From assembly GCA_946482515.1 (NCBI GenBank), contig CAMLRS010000001.1:186001-250000 (forward strand): 64,000 nt of DNA, written 5' to 3'. The notes beneath the pieces were generated by a model, which saw only the letters and a program-made list of their open reading frames with translations, searched no databases and was not told where the DNA came from. The stretch comes from an uncultured Flavobacteriales bacterium. GTDB lineage: Bacteria; Bacteroidota; Bacteroidia; Flavobacteriales; Crocinitomicaceae. Below, one piece after another: positions 51,865-61,353 of the stretch; position 1 is the first letter of the stretch, and the number at the start of each line of letters is the position of its first letter. The translations under genes and the position numbers were made by a program.

Positions 51865-51900
51865 AAGCCATCCCGATTCGTCCGGATGGCTTTTTTGTTT
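51865..51900 (+). terminator. Terminator of the atp operon
   Basis: AAGCCATCC (51865-51873) and GGATGGCTT (51884-51892) form the stem, followed by TTTT-rich sequence. The stem resembles the one at 3428-3460 (AGCCATCCCGATTCG). Confidence 0.88.
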
Positions 51901-52036
51901 TTGGTAGGTTTGCAACTATTCGGCAATACTGTATCAAAGACCGGGAACTTACTCAACGCGGCGGGTTGCTGATAGCTTCGCTGACTTCGTTTCCCATTCC
52001 CTAACCCTACAACAGACACCAACAATCGTCAGAAAC

Positions 52037-53335
52037 ATGAAAAAGACAAAAACACCAAAAGACAAATTCACTTCCTACCAGGTTTTCGTAGTGGCCATTC
52101 TTGCCATTCTGCAATTCACCATTATTCTCGACTTCATGGTGCTTTCACCACTGGGGCCTATCGTTATGGGCGAAATGGACCTTTCGGCTTCGCAATTCTC
52201 GGCGGTAGTTTCGGCTTACGCTTTCAGCGCCTTCGCTTCTGGCATGTTGGCCGCCGGTTTTGCCGATAAATTTGACCGTAAACGGCTTTTACTGTTCTTC
52301 TACGCAGGTTTTATCCTTGGAACGCTGTTCTGTGCCGTAGCGGCCAATTATCCGGCCCTGATGGCCGCCCGTATCGTTACCGGATTGTTCGGCGGTGTAA
52401 TCGGCTCCATCGGTTTTGCGATCATTACGGATATTTTCCAGCTTTCGATGCGCGGACGCGTTATGGGATTCGTGCAAATGGCCTTCGCTGCCAGCCAGAT
52501 CCTGGGCATCCCGATCGGATTGTACCTGGCTAACACCTTCAACTGGCACATCCCTTTCTATTCGATTGTCGGGTTCTCCATACTCGTCTGGGTACTCATC
52601 ATGATCTACCTGAAGCCGATTACCGAGCATATTGCTGCCAACAAAGGCCGCAACGCGTTCCTGCATTTATGGAAAACGCTGACCAATTCGAATTACGCAC
52701 GCGGATTCCTGGCAACGACCCTGCTCGCAACAGGTGGCTTCATGCTGATGCCGTTTGGTAGTAACTTCGCTACACACAACCTCGGCATTCCGCTCGAAGA
52801 CCTGCCGCTGCTGTATGCAATCACGGGTATGTTCTCCATCGTGGTCGGTCCTATCATCGGGCGACTCAGCGATAAAATCGGTAAGTTTAAAATGTTCGTG
52901 ATCGGATCGATTATAGCCGGTGTATTCGTTGCTATTTACACATCACTGGGTATAACGCCACTTTGGCTGGTAGTCATGCTGAACGTACTCCTGTTCGTAG
53001 GTATTTCCGCGCGCATGATTTCTTCTTCGGCACTGGTAACAGCCGTACCTTCTCCTGCTGATCGCGGAGCTTTTATGAGCATCAACTCATCCATCCAGCA
53101 GCTTTCGGGTGGAGTGGCCGCTATGTGTGCCGGTTTAATCGTGTATCAGTCGGAAGATGGCTACATGCACCGCTATCCGCTCCTTGGAATCGTCGTGATC
53201 ATTTCCATGGTCGTAGCGGTCTTCCTGATGCGCATGCTCGACCGCATGGTGAAGCGCAACCTGGCAAAAACAGCTAAGCTGGCCGAGACAACGGCTACGG
53301 AGCTGCAGGAGCAACAAGGTTTATCAGAGTTTTAA
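52037..53335 (+). CDS. MFS transporter (DHA1-like)
   Basis: The 432-residue protein has twelve predicted membrane helices. Landmarks are FTIILDFMVLSPLGPIVMGE in helix 1, motif A in the loop after helix 2 (AGFADKFDRKRLLLF), GLFGGVIGSIGFAIITDIFQ and a second half repeat of motif A (GPIIGRLSDKIGKFKMF). It belongs to the drug/sugar-efflux type of proton antiporters; the substrate is unknown. It stands alone and is followed by an intergenic repeat. Confidence 0.9.
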   Translation: MKKTKTPKDKFTSYQVFVVAILAILQFTIILDFMVLSPLGPIVMGEMDLSASQFSAVVSAYAFSAFASGMLAAGFADKFDRKRLLLFFYAGFILGTLFCAVAANYPALMAARIVTGLFGGVIGSIGFAIITDIFQLSMRGRVMGFVQMAFAASQILGIPIGLYLANTFNWHIPFYSIVGFSILVWVLIMIYLKPITEHIAANKGRNAFLHLWKTLTNSNYARGFLATTLLATGGFMLMPFGSNFATHNLGIPLEDLPLLYAITGMFSIVVGPIIGRLSDKIGKFKMFVIGSIIAGVFVAIYTSLGITPLWLVVMLNVLLFVGISARMISSSALVTAVPSPADRGAFMSINSSIQQLSGGVAAMCAGLIVYQSEDGYMHRYPLLGIVVIISMVVAVFLMRMLDRMVKRNLAKTAKLAETTATELQEQQGLSEF

Positions 53336-53337
53336 TA

Positions 53338-53407
53338 AAAACCGCAGAGTGCGCAAAGTAATGGATAAAGACCATTAATCCTTTGCGCATTTTGCGTTCT
53401 TTGCGGC
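53338..53407. repeat. GCAAAG-type intergenic inverted repeat (family E)
   Basis: AACCGCAGAGTGCGCAAAGTAATGG (split over 53340-53366) is an imperfect reverse complement of CCATTAATCCTTTGCGCA...TTGCGTTCTTTGCGG (53372-53406). It fills the gap between the convergent MFS and DUF5686 genes and may act as a bidirectional terminator. Confidence 0.75.
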
Positions 53408-53419
53408 TAAACCAACGCT

Positions 53420-55831
53420 TTATTTCAGCGCCACCGAAATCCCGATTTTCACCGTAAAGTTGTCTTTTGCGTAGATGCTGGAATACGGACCATAATTGTA
53501 GAAAGCACCGATTCCTAGGCCAAGAAAGCTCATGGTGAACAATTTGTCGACGAGGACGCCGGCTTCGTAATAACCTTTGCTCATATCGCGGAACTGTGGC
53601 TCGCCTTCCGGCAAAAAGTGCTCACTGCGACCGCTGAACGTTCCTGTTCCCATTGCGTGATGCAGTACAATCTGCGGCGAAGTCCATTTTGAATTCGTTT
53701 TGAATTCCTTGAAAGTGAAACGCGTGAAAATGGCCACTTGTTCCTTGTTGAAGAACCCAGACGCTTCCATCGTCTCAAAGGTGTTCATCACGGAAACATT
53801 CCAGTGACGGCCACCGGTTCCGGTTGCGATCTGTGTGAGGAACAACGGCACATCGCCCATCGTTTTTCCGGCGGTAATCAGGTAAGAGAACTTCCCTACC
53901 GCACGAATCGGAATATCCTGTTGAATGTTGAGGTTGAAACGCTGGTAATCCAGTTGCGAAGCTTCGATACCGGAAATTCCCTGCGTCATTTTTGCACTGA
54001 TACGTGGCCATCTGGACCCCTTTGAAACGCGGCGTGTTCCGAGGTACATGAGCTTTTCGCGGATTGTCCAGATCACTTCGACACTTGCTTCGGCCAGGTC
54101 GAACGGATTGTCGCCGGAGAAAAAGCTGCCATCAGGTGCGGTGTACTCATATCCATCTGTGAGACGGATGCGCTGGTAGTTGACGCTTCCGAGTACTTTG
54201 ACGCGCGGCGTGATGTAGCCGCTCAACGACAATTCGGCCTTGCGCTGCTGTTCCATGTTGGCCACATACAGGTGACGGTACATATTGCCGATGGAGAAGG
54301 TTGACTCATCCGCAAGGAAGGTAGTTCCTCCGCGCTCGACCAGATCTTCCTGGAATGAGCCTTGCACGGTTACAAAGTGTTTCGGGAAAAGAATACAGCT
54401 GGCATAACCGCCGTACTTCCAGGCTTTATCGCGCGTTCCATAACCGAAGTAACCGCCGATCGTGGCGCGTTTCCACAGTTTTTGGCTCGTTTCGAGACCG
54501 GCACCGAGACGATAGCCTTCGTAATCGCGGTAATCGATCAGGCGCTTGACATCTAACTGCACATAACCCATCGGAATTTTACCGCTTGACAAAGCAGAGA
54601 TTGCGCCGAGCTTTTGCTCGAAATGATTGGCTTCCGACAAGCTGTCGATCACTCGATACGTTTCGATTTCCCGGTCGGTGAGCTCGTATTTCCGGCGGCT
54701 GTCCCAATGCGTACTGTCTTTGTCGTTGGCATCGATGGCCGTTTCAACCGTTACAGCATTGAAACGCTGTTTGGAAACATCGGCGCCCAGCTTGATGTTA
54801 TCGATATATGTTGTTCCTTTCCCAACGAGGTAACCGTTATCCAGCTTCGTACTGAGACGGAGTGCCGGGAAAACTGCCTCCATGGAAAGCTTGCCCGGGA
54901 ACCATTTGCGGCCATCCACCAGCATGTATTCCTGGATGATCTTCGGCTGGATGCTCTCTGATTTTTCTGCCGGCTCGGCGATGACTTTTTCCAGTGCGTA
55001 GCCGTTCGTGTTGATGTACAGCCAGCCGCGCATACCGTCGAAATTCTTGTCCTTTCGCGGCTGGAAGCGGATGGTATAGGTCGTCCCGATATCTGTTACA
55101 GTAGAATCTTCTAGGATGAACAGGTAGCGACGGATGCTGCCCAATGCAAGCGGGTTCAGGTAGGATTTACCGAGCAGTGTGAACTGGTTTTCGTAAAAAT
55201 TGAACGACTGCATCTCATTGGCGAAAGTGGAAAACGCCGGATCGGAGAAACCGGAAACTTTATAGGCCGTGATCACTTCTTTCTCGCGGTACGGCGGGTC
55301 GAAGGATTTATCGGTAGTGCTTTCCATCATGAACAGGTGTTGCTTACCGAAATACTGTTTGATCTCTATGAGATTGCTATCGGTGGTTGTATCGGAAATC
55401 TGCGCGAGCGCATCCGGGTCCATCGTGAAAACGAATTTGCTATAGCTGGTATACGTGAATGCTTCATCGCCCATAGGGTGGTTTTTCTTGCGGTTGGCAA
55501 TAGCCTTTTCCATGATGCGCTCCGCCGGATTTTCGCCCGGAAGCACCACGAATTCATCCAGCTCGCTGCCTATGGGCTGCAGTAAAATGGTATCACCGAT
55601 TGCAGAAACGGCAATGGTCGTGTCGTTGTATTCAGCCGATTCCAGTCTGAGCATTTTTGCGCCCGTCGGAATCTCGAAAAAGCCATCGATATCGCTCAGC
55701 AAGGGATTTCCCGGATTGGGCTCAACGCGAACGAATGGAATGGGGGTCTGGGTTTCACCGTCCAGGATCTGGACTGTCTGTGCAGCTGCACCGGTAGAAA
55801 TCAGGAGAAAAGCAAGTAAAATTCGAACCAT
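53420..55831 (-). CDS. DUF5686 outer-membrane protein with carboxypeptidase-D-like N-terminal domain
   Basis: The 803-residue protein has a signal peptide (MVRILLAFLLISTGAAAQ). A CarboxypepD_reg-like domain follows (VQILDGETQTPIPFVRV, GFFEIPTGAKMLRLESAEYN). Then comes a long DUF5686 region (AERIMEKAIANRKKNHPMGD, QYFGKQHLFMMESTTDKSF, WLYINTNGYALEKVIAEPAE) and a beta-barrel-like C-terminal half ending in FTVKIGISVALK, a terminal pattern suited to an outer-membrane barrel. DUF5686 proteins are found only in Bacteroidota, and their function is unknown. The gene converges on the MFS gene and diverges from the radical SAM gene. Confidence 0.85.
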   Translation of the reverse strand: MVRILLAFLLISTGAAAQTVQILDGETQTPIPFVRVEPNPGNPLLSDIDGFFEIPTGAKMLRLESAEYNDTTIAVSAIGDTILLQPIGSELDEFVVLPGENPAERIMEKAIANRKKNHPMGDEAFTYTSYSKFVFTMDPDALAQISDTTTDSNLIEIKQYFGKQHLFMMESTTDKSFDPPYREKEVITAYKVSGFSDPAFSTFANEMQSFNFYENQFTLLGKSYLNPLALGSIRRYLFILEDSTVTDIGTTYTIRFQPRKDKNFDGMRGWLYINTNGYALEKVIAEPAEKSESIQPKIIQEYMLVDGRKWFPGKLSMEAVFPALRLSTKLDNGYLVGKGTTYIDNIKLGADVSKQRFNAVTVETAIDANDKDSTHWDSRRKYELTDREIETYRVIDSLSEANHFEQKLGAISALSSGKIPMGYVQLDVKRLIDYRDYEGYRLGAGLETSQKLWKRATIGGYFGYGTRDKAWKYGGYASCILFPKHFVTVQGSFQEDLVERGGTTFLADESTFSIGNMYRHLYVANMEQQRKAELSLSGYITPRVKVLGSVNYQRIRLTDGYEYTAPDGSFFSGDNPFDLAEASVEVIWTIREKLMYLGTRRVSKGSRWPRISAKMTQGISGIEASQLDYQRFNLNIQQDIPIRAVGKFSYLITAGKTMGDVPLFLTQIATGTGGRHWNVSVMNTFETMEASGFFNKEQVAIFTRFTFKEFKTNSKWTSPQIVLHHAMGTGTFSGRSEHFLPEGEPQFRDMSKGYYEAGVLVDKLFTMSFLGLGIGAFYNYGPYSSIYAKDNFTVKIGISVALK

Positions 55832-55919
55832 AAGTATTAAAATCTGAAACTAAGACATTCGTCGCCCCAAAAAGTTACAACGAAGTTAAACTTTGCTGGT
55901 AAAGAAGCGCTTTTCTGCC

Positions 55920-55927
55920 TATTTTCG
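55920..55927 (+). promoter_or_regulatory. -7 promoter element of the radical SAM gene
   Basis: TATTTTCG matches TAnnTTTG with one mismatch and ends 11 nt before the ATG at 55939. A TTTG lies 24 nt upstream, farther than the usual 19. Confidence 0.5.
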
Positions 55928-55938
55928 TATAGCAAGCT

Positions 55939-56964
55939 ATGAAACCGGCACTTCGTGATTCCTTCCGCATTTTGTCTGCGCTGTCTGTTCCCCGGGCATG
56001 GAACCTCGTTTTGCTGCAAGGATCGTTCCTGCTTTCCAAATGGACGAAGCGCTCTGTTCACAGAGGACAGCCTTTTGCGCTCAGCATGGAACCCACAACA
56101 GCGTGTAATCTCGGTTGCCCGGCATGTCCGAGCGGTTTGAAGGAATTTACCCGTCCGACAGGCAAACTGAACCTGGAAAATCATATCCAGTGGCTGCAAC
56201 AGGTGAAGCGCTCTACGTTCTACATCAACTACTATTTCCAGGGCGAGCCCTTTCTGCATCCGCAATTCCTCGAGCTCATCCGCGAAGCAAAAAAACACCG
56301 CATTTATACAGCCACGTCGACCAATGCACATTTCATCGATGCACAAAAAGCTGAAGCGATCATAGCTTCCGGGCTGGACCGTCTCATTATTTCCATCGAC
56401 GGGCTAACGCAGGAAACGTATAGTTCTTACCGCGTTCACGGGCATCTGGACAAAGTGATCGCCGCGGCGAAGCACCTCGTTGCCGCTAAGAAAAAGCTGA
56501 ACAAGCCCAATCCGTTCCTGATCTTCCAGTTTCTCGTGGTAAAAGCCAACGAACACGAGATCGATGAGCTGCACGCACTGGCAAAAGAGATCGGCATCGA
56601 CGAAATTCGTTTCAAAACCGCGCAGGTGTATGATTACGAAAACGGCAATCCCTTGATTCCGGACAACGAGCGCTATTCGCGTTATGTCAAGAAAAGCGAT
56701 GGCACCTACCGGGTGAAATACAAAGGTGGCAATCATTGCTGGCGCATGTGGTCCTCGGCAGTGCTCACCTGGGATGGAAAGGTCGTTCCCTGCTGTTTCG
56801 ACAAAGACGCGCACCATACATTAGGCACACTCGAAAACGAACCGTTTCGCCGCATCTGGAACAACGACGCTTACCGGAAATTCCGTCAGCAGGTGCTCAC
56901 CAACCGCAACGCGATCGAAATCTGCACAAATTGCACGGAAGGAGCTGAAGTTTGGATCGATTAG
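55939..56964 (+). CDS. Radical SAM/SPASM-domain protein
   Basis: The 341-residue protein has the radical SAM cluster motif C-x3-C-x2-C in ACNLGCPACPSG (C56, C60, C63) and a SAM-binding barrel (FYINYYFQGEPFLHPQ, ATSTNAHFIDAQKAEAII, LDRLIISIDGLTQETYSSYR). A C-terminal SPASM-type region follows, with cysteines in KVVPCCFDKDAHHTLG and IEICTNCTEGAE. Such enzymes modify peptides or small molecules. No precursor peptide is visible beside it, so the substrate is open. Confidence 0.9.
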   Translation: MKPALRDSFRILSALSVPRAWNLVLLQGSFLLSKWTKRSVHRGQPFALSMEPTTACNLGCPACPSGLKEFTRPTGKLNLENHIQWLQQVKRSTFYINYYFQGEPFLHPQFLELIREAKKHRIYTATSTNAHFIDAQKAEAIIASGLDRLIISIDGLTQETYSSYRVHGHLDKVIAAAKHLVAAKKKLNKPNPFLIFQFLVVKANEHEIDELHALAKEIGIDEIRFKTAQVYDYENGNPLIPDNERYSRYVKKSDGTYRVKYKGGNHCWRMWSSAVLTWDGKVVPCCFDKDAHHTLGTLENEPFRRIWNNDAYRKFRQQVLTNRNAIEICTNCTEGAEVWID

Positions 56965-57048
56965 AAATTATGAATGAGCAATTATAAATTATCAAGGAAA
57001 CAGGGCTTTTCAAGCCTTTATAATTCATAATTTATCCTTGATAATTAA
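56965..57048. repeat. AT-rich inverted repeat (family A, copy 2)
   Basis: The left arm (56965-56998) and the right arm (57019-57048) contain the words AATTATGAAT/ATTCATAATT and ATTATCAAGGA/TCCTTGATAAT in inverted order, with a GGGCTTTTCAAGCC mini-hairpin in the middle. It resembles the element between atpA and atpG. Confidence 0.85.
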
Positions 57049-57056
57049 CGGGGGCT

Positions 57057-57064
57057 TATATTTG
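57057..57064 (+). promoter_or_regulatory. -7 promoter element of kbl
   Basis: TATATTTG is a full TAnnTTTG match, 19 nt before the ATG. It lies directly after the family A repeat; the -33 position falls inside the repeat arm. Confidence 0.6.
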
Positions 57065-57083
57065 TATCGAGAAATAAAGAGAT

Positions 57084-58274
57084 ATGTACGGAAAACTGAA
57101 AGAACACCTGGCTGAAGAGCTGCAGAACATCAAAGACGGCGGAATCTTTAAGCGCGAGCGCATCATCACTTCTCCGCAGGGAGCGCGTGTGAGCGTGAGC
57201 ACCGGCGACGAGGTTGTGATCATGTGTGCCAACAATTACCTTGGGCTTTCTTCTCATCCGGAAGTGATCCAGGCTGCGAAAGACGCACTCGACACACACG
57301 GTTACGGAATGTCATCTGTACGTTTTATTTGCGGAACGCAGGATATTCACAAAGAGCTGGAAGCGAAAATCGCCAAGTTCTACGGAACCGAAGACACGAT
57401 TCTTTACGCTGCAGCATTCGATGCCAACGGCGGTGTTTTCGAACCTTTATTTTCCGATGAGGATGCCATCATCTCCGATGAGCTGAACCACGCGTCCATC
57501 ATCGACGGTGTACGTTTGTGCAAAGCACAGCGCTACCGTTACAAACACAGCGATATGGCCGATTTGGAAGCACAGCTGAAAGCTGCACAGGCTCAGCGTT
57601 TCCGTATCATCGTTACCGACGGTGTGTTCTCTATGGACGGCGACATTGCCAAAATGAATGAAATCTGCGACCTCGCCGATAAATACGACGCACTCGTTAT
57701 GACCGACGAATGCCACTCTGCCGGATTCATTGGTAAAACGGGCCGCGGCGTTCCGGAATACCACAACGTCATGGGCCGCGTGGACATCATCACCGGAACA
57801 CTCGGAAAAGCACTCGGCGGCGCCATGGGCGGTTACACGACCGGTCGCAAGGAAGTCATCGAAATGCTCCGCCAACGTTCCCGTCCGTATTTGTTCTCCA
57901 ACTCGCTTGCTCCTGCAATCGTAGGTGCTTCGAACAAAGTATTCGATATCCTGAGCTCTACAACCGAGCTGCGCGATCGCCTGGAAAGCAATACCAAATA
58001 CTTCAAAGAACGCATTCTGGCCGCTGGTTTCGATGTGAAGCCGGGCGATTCACCTATCGTTCCGATCATGCTCTACGATGCGGCGCTTTCTCAGCAATTT
58101 GCCGATAAGCTGCTCCAGGAAGGCGTTTACGCTATCGGGTTCTTCTACCCTGTTGTTGCGAAAGGACAGGCGCGTATCCGTACACAGATTTCCGCTGCAC
58201 ACACACAAGCTGATCTCGACAAAGCGATCAATGCATTTGTGAAAGTGGGGAAAGAACTGGGGGTTATTTCCTGA
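57084..58274 (+). CDS. kbl: Glycine C-acetyltransferase (2-amino-3-ketobutyrate CoA ligase)
   Basis: This PLP enzyme converts 2-amino-3-ketobutyrate and CoA to glycine and acetyl-CoA in threonine breakdown. The 396-residue alpha-oxoamine synthase has [33 protein letters not shown], the [15 protein letters not shown] segment with D208 and the Schiff-base Lys242 in [14 protein letters not shown]. The full length and the N-terminal [14 protein letters not shown] fit Kbl better than BioF. Threonine dehydrogenase (tdh) is not in the window. Confidence 0.93.
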   Translation: MYGKLKEHLAEELQNIKDGGIFKRERIITSPQGARVSVSTGDEVVIMCANNYLGLSSHPEVIQAAKDALDTHGYGMSSVRFICGTQDIHKELEAKIAKFYGTEDTILYAAAFDANGGVFEPLFSDEDAIISDELNHASIIDGVRLCKAQRYRYKHSDMADLEAQLKAAQAQRFRIIVTDGVFSMDGDIAKMNEICDLADKYDALVMTDECHSAGFIGKTGRGVPEYHNVMGRVDIITGTLGKALGGAMGGYTTGRKEVIEMLRQRSRPYLFSNSLAPAIVGASNKVFDILSSTTELRDRLESNTKYFKERILAAGFDVKPGDSPIVPIMLYDAALSQQFADKLLQEGVYAIGFFYPVVAKGQARIRTQISAAHTQADLDKAINAFVKVGKELGVIS

Positions 58275-58297
58275 GAAGTTTAGGAATTGAAACATTT

Positions 58298-58384
58298 CCC
58301 TCCTTGAGGAGGGATAAAGGGAGGTGGCTTACCCCAATCTGAAGTTGGATGCCACCCTCCTCTGTCCTCCCTCAAGGGAGGAGG
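58298..58384. repeat. CTCC-type intergenic inverted repeat (family D, copy 3)
   Basis: The left arm (58298-58328) and the right arm (58351-58384) agree closely with the copy at 46571-46663; both right arms start GCCACCCTCCTC and end CTCAAGGGAGGAGG. It lies about 25 bp after the kbl stop. Confidence 0.88.
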
Positions 58385-58469
58385 CAATTGGAATTTCATC
58401 ACAATCGTCTTTGCTTCCTGGCAAGAATAGGAATGCAACATTCTTTGCCACTTTGTGGTGAATAAAATT

Positions 58470-58477
58470 TATCTTTG
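58470..58477 (+). promoter_or_regulatory. -7 promoter element of the GT2 gene
   Basis: TATCTTTG is a full TAnnTTTG match. The ATG at 58532 lies 54 nt downstream, giving a longer leader than most genes here. Confidence 0.55.
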
Positions 58478-58531
58478 CGGCTTTCAGGCTAGTCGTTATT
58501 GCCTGATGTATAGAAAACAACCAATTAGCTT

Positions 58532-60424
58532 ATGACAAGGTACCTTCTTGTAGTGTTAACCGGCTTGCTCGCTTCTACCGTTTTCGGTCAGTATATTCCT
58601 ACTGTAAAAGGAACGATACTCGACGAAACGACGAAATCACCGGTAGAAAAGGTAGAGCTGAAAATTCAGACATTCGATAAAAAGAAGGAATACGTTGCCG
58701 AAACCGACGACGACGGTCATTTTAGCTTCAAGAACATTCCGTTTGGTCGTTACAAGCTTGTGATTTCCGACAAGGATTACCGAGGCAAAAGCTTCCCGGT
58801 TGAATTTCTCGAAGAACATTATCCCACTTATACACTGGATACGTTCAACATCTCCCGCAACGTTTCCTGGATGTTCAACTGGGGGAAAACGACCGAAACC
58901 TACGACGCAAAAGGCGACCGCATCATTCAGCATCCGACGTCCCACCTGGTGGCGCGCATCATCCTGATCATTTACGGAGGCTGCCTCGTACTGATTTTCT
59001 TCTACAGCGTCCTGCAATTGTCGCTTTCGATCGCTTATGCCCGCAACCGCAAGAAAAAAGCTGCTGAAAAGCCGCTGCCGTTTGTGGAGGCCGAAGCGCC
59101 GTTTGTGACAGTTCAGCTGCCGATGTACAACGAATTGTACGTAGCCGATCGCATCATTGAAACCGTTGCAGCGTTCGATTACCCGCGCGATCGTTTCCAG
59201 ATCCAGGTACTCGACGACTCGACCGACGAAACCGTTGATGTGATCGCGAAAAAAGTAGCCGAAGTGGCTGCACGCGGCATTAACATCCAGCACGAGCACC
59301 GCGTAGACCGCACCGGTTACAAAGCAGGCGCACTCGATGCAGCTATGGACCGCGTACAAGGTGAGTTCATCGCCATTTTCGATGCCGATTTCGTTCCGGA
59401 GCCGGATTTCCTTCGTCGTACGATGCCGTACTTCAAAGATCCGAAAGTGGGTGTGGTACAAACGCGCTGGGGACACCTCAACAAAGATTTTTCTCTCCTC
59501 ACCGAGCTGCAGGCTTTCGGTCTGAACGGTCACTTTGCCATCGAGCAAGGCGGTCGAACAGCTGCCGGACACTTCATCAACTTTAACGGAACCGGTGGTA
59601 TCTGGCGCAAAACAACCATCGCTGATGCAGGTGGCTGGGAACACGATACGCTGACAGAAGACCTCGATCTGAGCTACCGCGCGCAGATGAAAGGCTGGAA
59701 ATTCGTTTACCGCGAAGACGTCATCGCACCGGCGGAATTACCGATCACGATGTCGGCGCTGAAAAACCAGCAGCACCGCTGGATGAAAGGCGGCGCGGAG
59801 TGCTTCATCAAAATGTGGAAGCGCCTCGTAACCGCAAAAGGTGTGAAAACTTCCGACAAAATCCACGGATTGTCGCACCTCTTCAATTCATCGGTGTTTG
59901 TTTTCATTCTCCTGCTTTCCCTGCTGAGCTTGCCGGTTCTGCACATCAAAGACAGCTTCTCTGATCTGAACTTCTTCATCCAGTTCGGTACGATCTTCAT
60001 TTCCAGTACGCTGTTCCTCGCCTATTATTACTGGCTGGCTTTCCGCGACAAAACGGGCAATACGTTCAAGGATATCTTCCGTTTTGCATGGCGTTTCCTT
60101 CAGTTCCTGGTCGTTTCCATGGGCTTATCACTCAGCAACACCGTTGCGGTACTGGAAGGCTATCTCGGCATCAAATCCAGCTTCGTTCGTACACCGAAAT
60201 TCAACGTATCGACCAAGAAAGACGCTACGAAGAATAAGTACGACAAGAAGAGCATTTCCCTGATCACGATAGGCGAAGGTCTGCTGATGGCATTATTTGG
60301 CTTTACAGCGATCAACAGGGCCATCTACGGCGATCTGGGCATGGTAGTGTTCCACTCTATGCTGACGATTGGTTACGGTGTCGTATTCTTCAATACGCTG
60401 AAGGAGCTCCGTTCAGGACGATAA
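58532..60424 (+). CDS. Cellulose-synthase-like GT2 glycosyltransferase with N-terminal periplasmic domain
   Basis: The 630-residue membrane protein begins with a signal-like helix (residues 1-20), followed by a beta-sandwich domain of the carboxypeptidase-regulatory type (VKGTILDETTKSPVEKVELK, DDGHFSFKNIPFGRYKLVIS) and a membrane helix (about 140-168). The cytoplasmic GT2 domain has the catalytic set: D228/D229 in QVLDDSTDE, DAD (284-286), TED (375-377) and QQHRW (413-417), the processive beta-glycosyltransferase signature. C-terminal helices follow (VFVFILLLSLLSLPVLH and more). The extra N-terminal domain is unusual for such enzymes. The product is probably an exported beta-glucan or similar; no neighbouring synthase genes show which. 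Confidence 0.9.
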   Translation: MTRYLLVVLTGLLASTVFGQYIPTVKGTILDETTKSPVEKVELKIQTFDKKKEYVAETDDDGHFSFKNIPFGRYKLVISDKDYRGKSFPVEFLEEHYPTYTLDTFNISRNVSWMFNWGKTTETYDAKGDRIIQHPTSHLVARIILIIYGGCLVLIFFYSVLQLSLSIAYARNRKKKAAEKPLPFVEAEAPFVTVQLPMYNELYVADRIIETVAAFDYPRDRFQIQVLDDSTDETVDVIAKKVAEVAARGINIQHEHRVDRTGYKAGALDAAMDRVQGEFIAIFDADFVPEPDFLRRTMPYFKDPKVGVVQTRWGHLNKDFSLLTELQAFGLNGHFAIEQGGRTAAGHFINFNGTGGIWRKTTIADAGGWEHDTLTEDLDLSYRAQMKGWKFVYREDVIAPAELPITMSALKNQQHRWMKGGAECFIKMWKRLVTAKGVKTSDKIHGLSHLFNSSVFVFILLLSLLSLPVLHIKDSFSDLNFFIQFGTIFISSTLFLAYYYWLAFRDKTGNTFKDIFRFAWRFLQFLVVSMGLSLSNTVAVLEGYLGIKSSFVRTPKFNVSTKKDATKNKYDKKSISLITIGEGLLMALFGFTAINRAIYGDLGMVVFHSMLTIGYGVVFFNTLKELRSGR

Positions 60425-60430
60425 TTGACT

Positions 60431-60675
60431 TCAGGACCTGCCTATCGGCAGACAAGTTTTAAGATATTTAAGACCTTAGGATAGTTCCTGAGGTCTTTTT
60501 TTATGCTCCTTAACAGATCATACCGAACTGTTTTTCACCACAAAAGGCACAAAAGGTCAGGTTGACGTGCTGTGTGCTTTCGCGAAGCATCCCGATTGCA
60601 TCGGGATTACACAAAAGCAATTGGTACATTGAAATTGTATTATTCTCCAGAGAATTCCTTTTGTGCAGGTCCTGA
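60431..60675. repeat. Long intergenic inverted-repeat element (family F)
   Basis: TCAGGACCTGC (60431-60441) and GCAGGTCCTGA (60665-60675) are exact inverted partners that enclose almost the whole gap. Inside are CACAAAAGGCACAAAAGG (near 60540), CTTTTGTGC (near 60658) as a second inverted pair, and CCCGAT..ATCGGG (60588-60606). No gene is seen here. Confidence 0.65.
60470..60502 (+). terminator. Terminator of the GT2 gene
   Basis: AAGACCT.AGGA (60470-60481) pairs with TCCT.AGGTCTT (60486-60497) with one mismatch, followed by a T run, 45 nt after the stop. Confidence 0.8.
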
Positions 60676-60702
60676 CGTTCTAAAATCTTAATGTCCTAAT
60701 GT

Positions 60703-61257
60703 CTATTGAATCGAGCGGTAATTGACGATCCAGGTCGAATCGGAGACATCGCGCAGCAGTACCCAGAAATTGGTATCGATGATGTAATCCAGGTCGAGGT
60801 GTTTGATGTGGTAGCGATCGATGAGGTATTGTTCCTGTTTGACAGACGGCTTGTACATATCCAGGCTCCACCCCGTTTCATTGCCACCACGGAACGGAAA
60901 ATCCGAAAAGCGAATCTTCCAAAGACTGTCGAGCGCCGGGCAATACGGGTACTGCTGCAGCGTAGCGCTATCGTAGAGAACGCCGCCCAGCACGTTTTCC
61001 TGTTCGAAATAATTGATACGCTGCGGATTGAAAGAGCTCGGCCAGTAGCCCGATAAAATACGGATGAAATCATCGCGCTCGTATTGTCGTCGCTCGCGCA
61101 GGGCTCCATCGGCGCTGTAACGCAACGCGATGAAATTGGTCATGGTGGAATTGTGTCCCATGGCGATGCGCACGCCAAACACCACCCGATCGCCTTCCTG
61201 GGGAAGCAATACGGATGATCCAAGCATCCAAAGCAGGATTACAATCGCACTGCGCAT
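60703..61257 (-). CDS. Secreted protein of unknown function, 184 aa
   Basis: A short hydrophobic start (MRSAIVILLWMLGSSVLLPQ) looks like a signal peptide. The mature part is rich in aromatic and charged residues (DFIRILSGYWPSSFNPQRIN, DSLWKIRFSDFPFRGG, KHLDLDYIIDTNFWVLLRDV). I do not recognise the family. The gene lies on the minus strand between the GT2 gene and a T9SS gene, with a terminator-like hairpin upstream at 61296-61323 that separates it from the next gene. Confidence 0.7.
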   Translation of the reverse strand: MRSAIVILLWMLGSSVLLPQEGDRVVFGVRIAMGHNSTMTNFIALRYSADGALRERRQYERDDFIRILSGYWPSSFNPQRINYFEQENVLGGVLYDSATLQQYPYCPALDSLWKIRFSDFPFRGGNETGWSLDMYKPSVKQEQYLIDRYHIKHLDLDYIIDTNFWVLLRDVSDSTWIVNYRSIQ

Positions 61258-61295
61258 AGCTGCAAATTACAAATCAACAGATTAGCATCCAAACA

Positions 61296-61323
61296 AAAAG
61301 CGGACCGTTACCGACCCGCTTTT
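61296..61323 (-). terminator. Terminator of the T9SS type A gene
   Basis: AAAGCGG (61297-61303) pairs with CCGCTTT (61317-61323); the minus-strand transcript ends in T residues. It follows the stop at 61354 by about 30 nt. Confidence 0.75.
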
Positions 61324-61353
61324 GCTGTTTCATTGCAAACACAGCCTTTGTAA

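Noticed and set aside
58637..59644. 335-codon frame antisense to the GT2 gene
   Set aside because: Shadow frame; the sense strand has a complete glycosyltransferase with all catalytic motifs.
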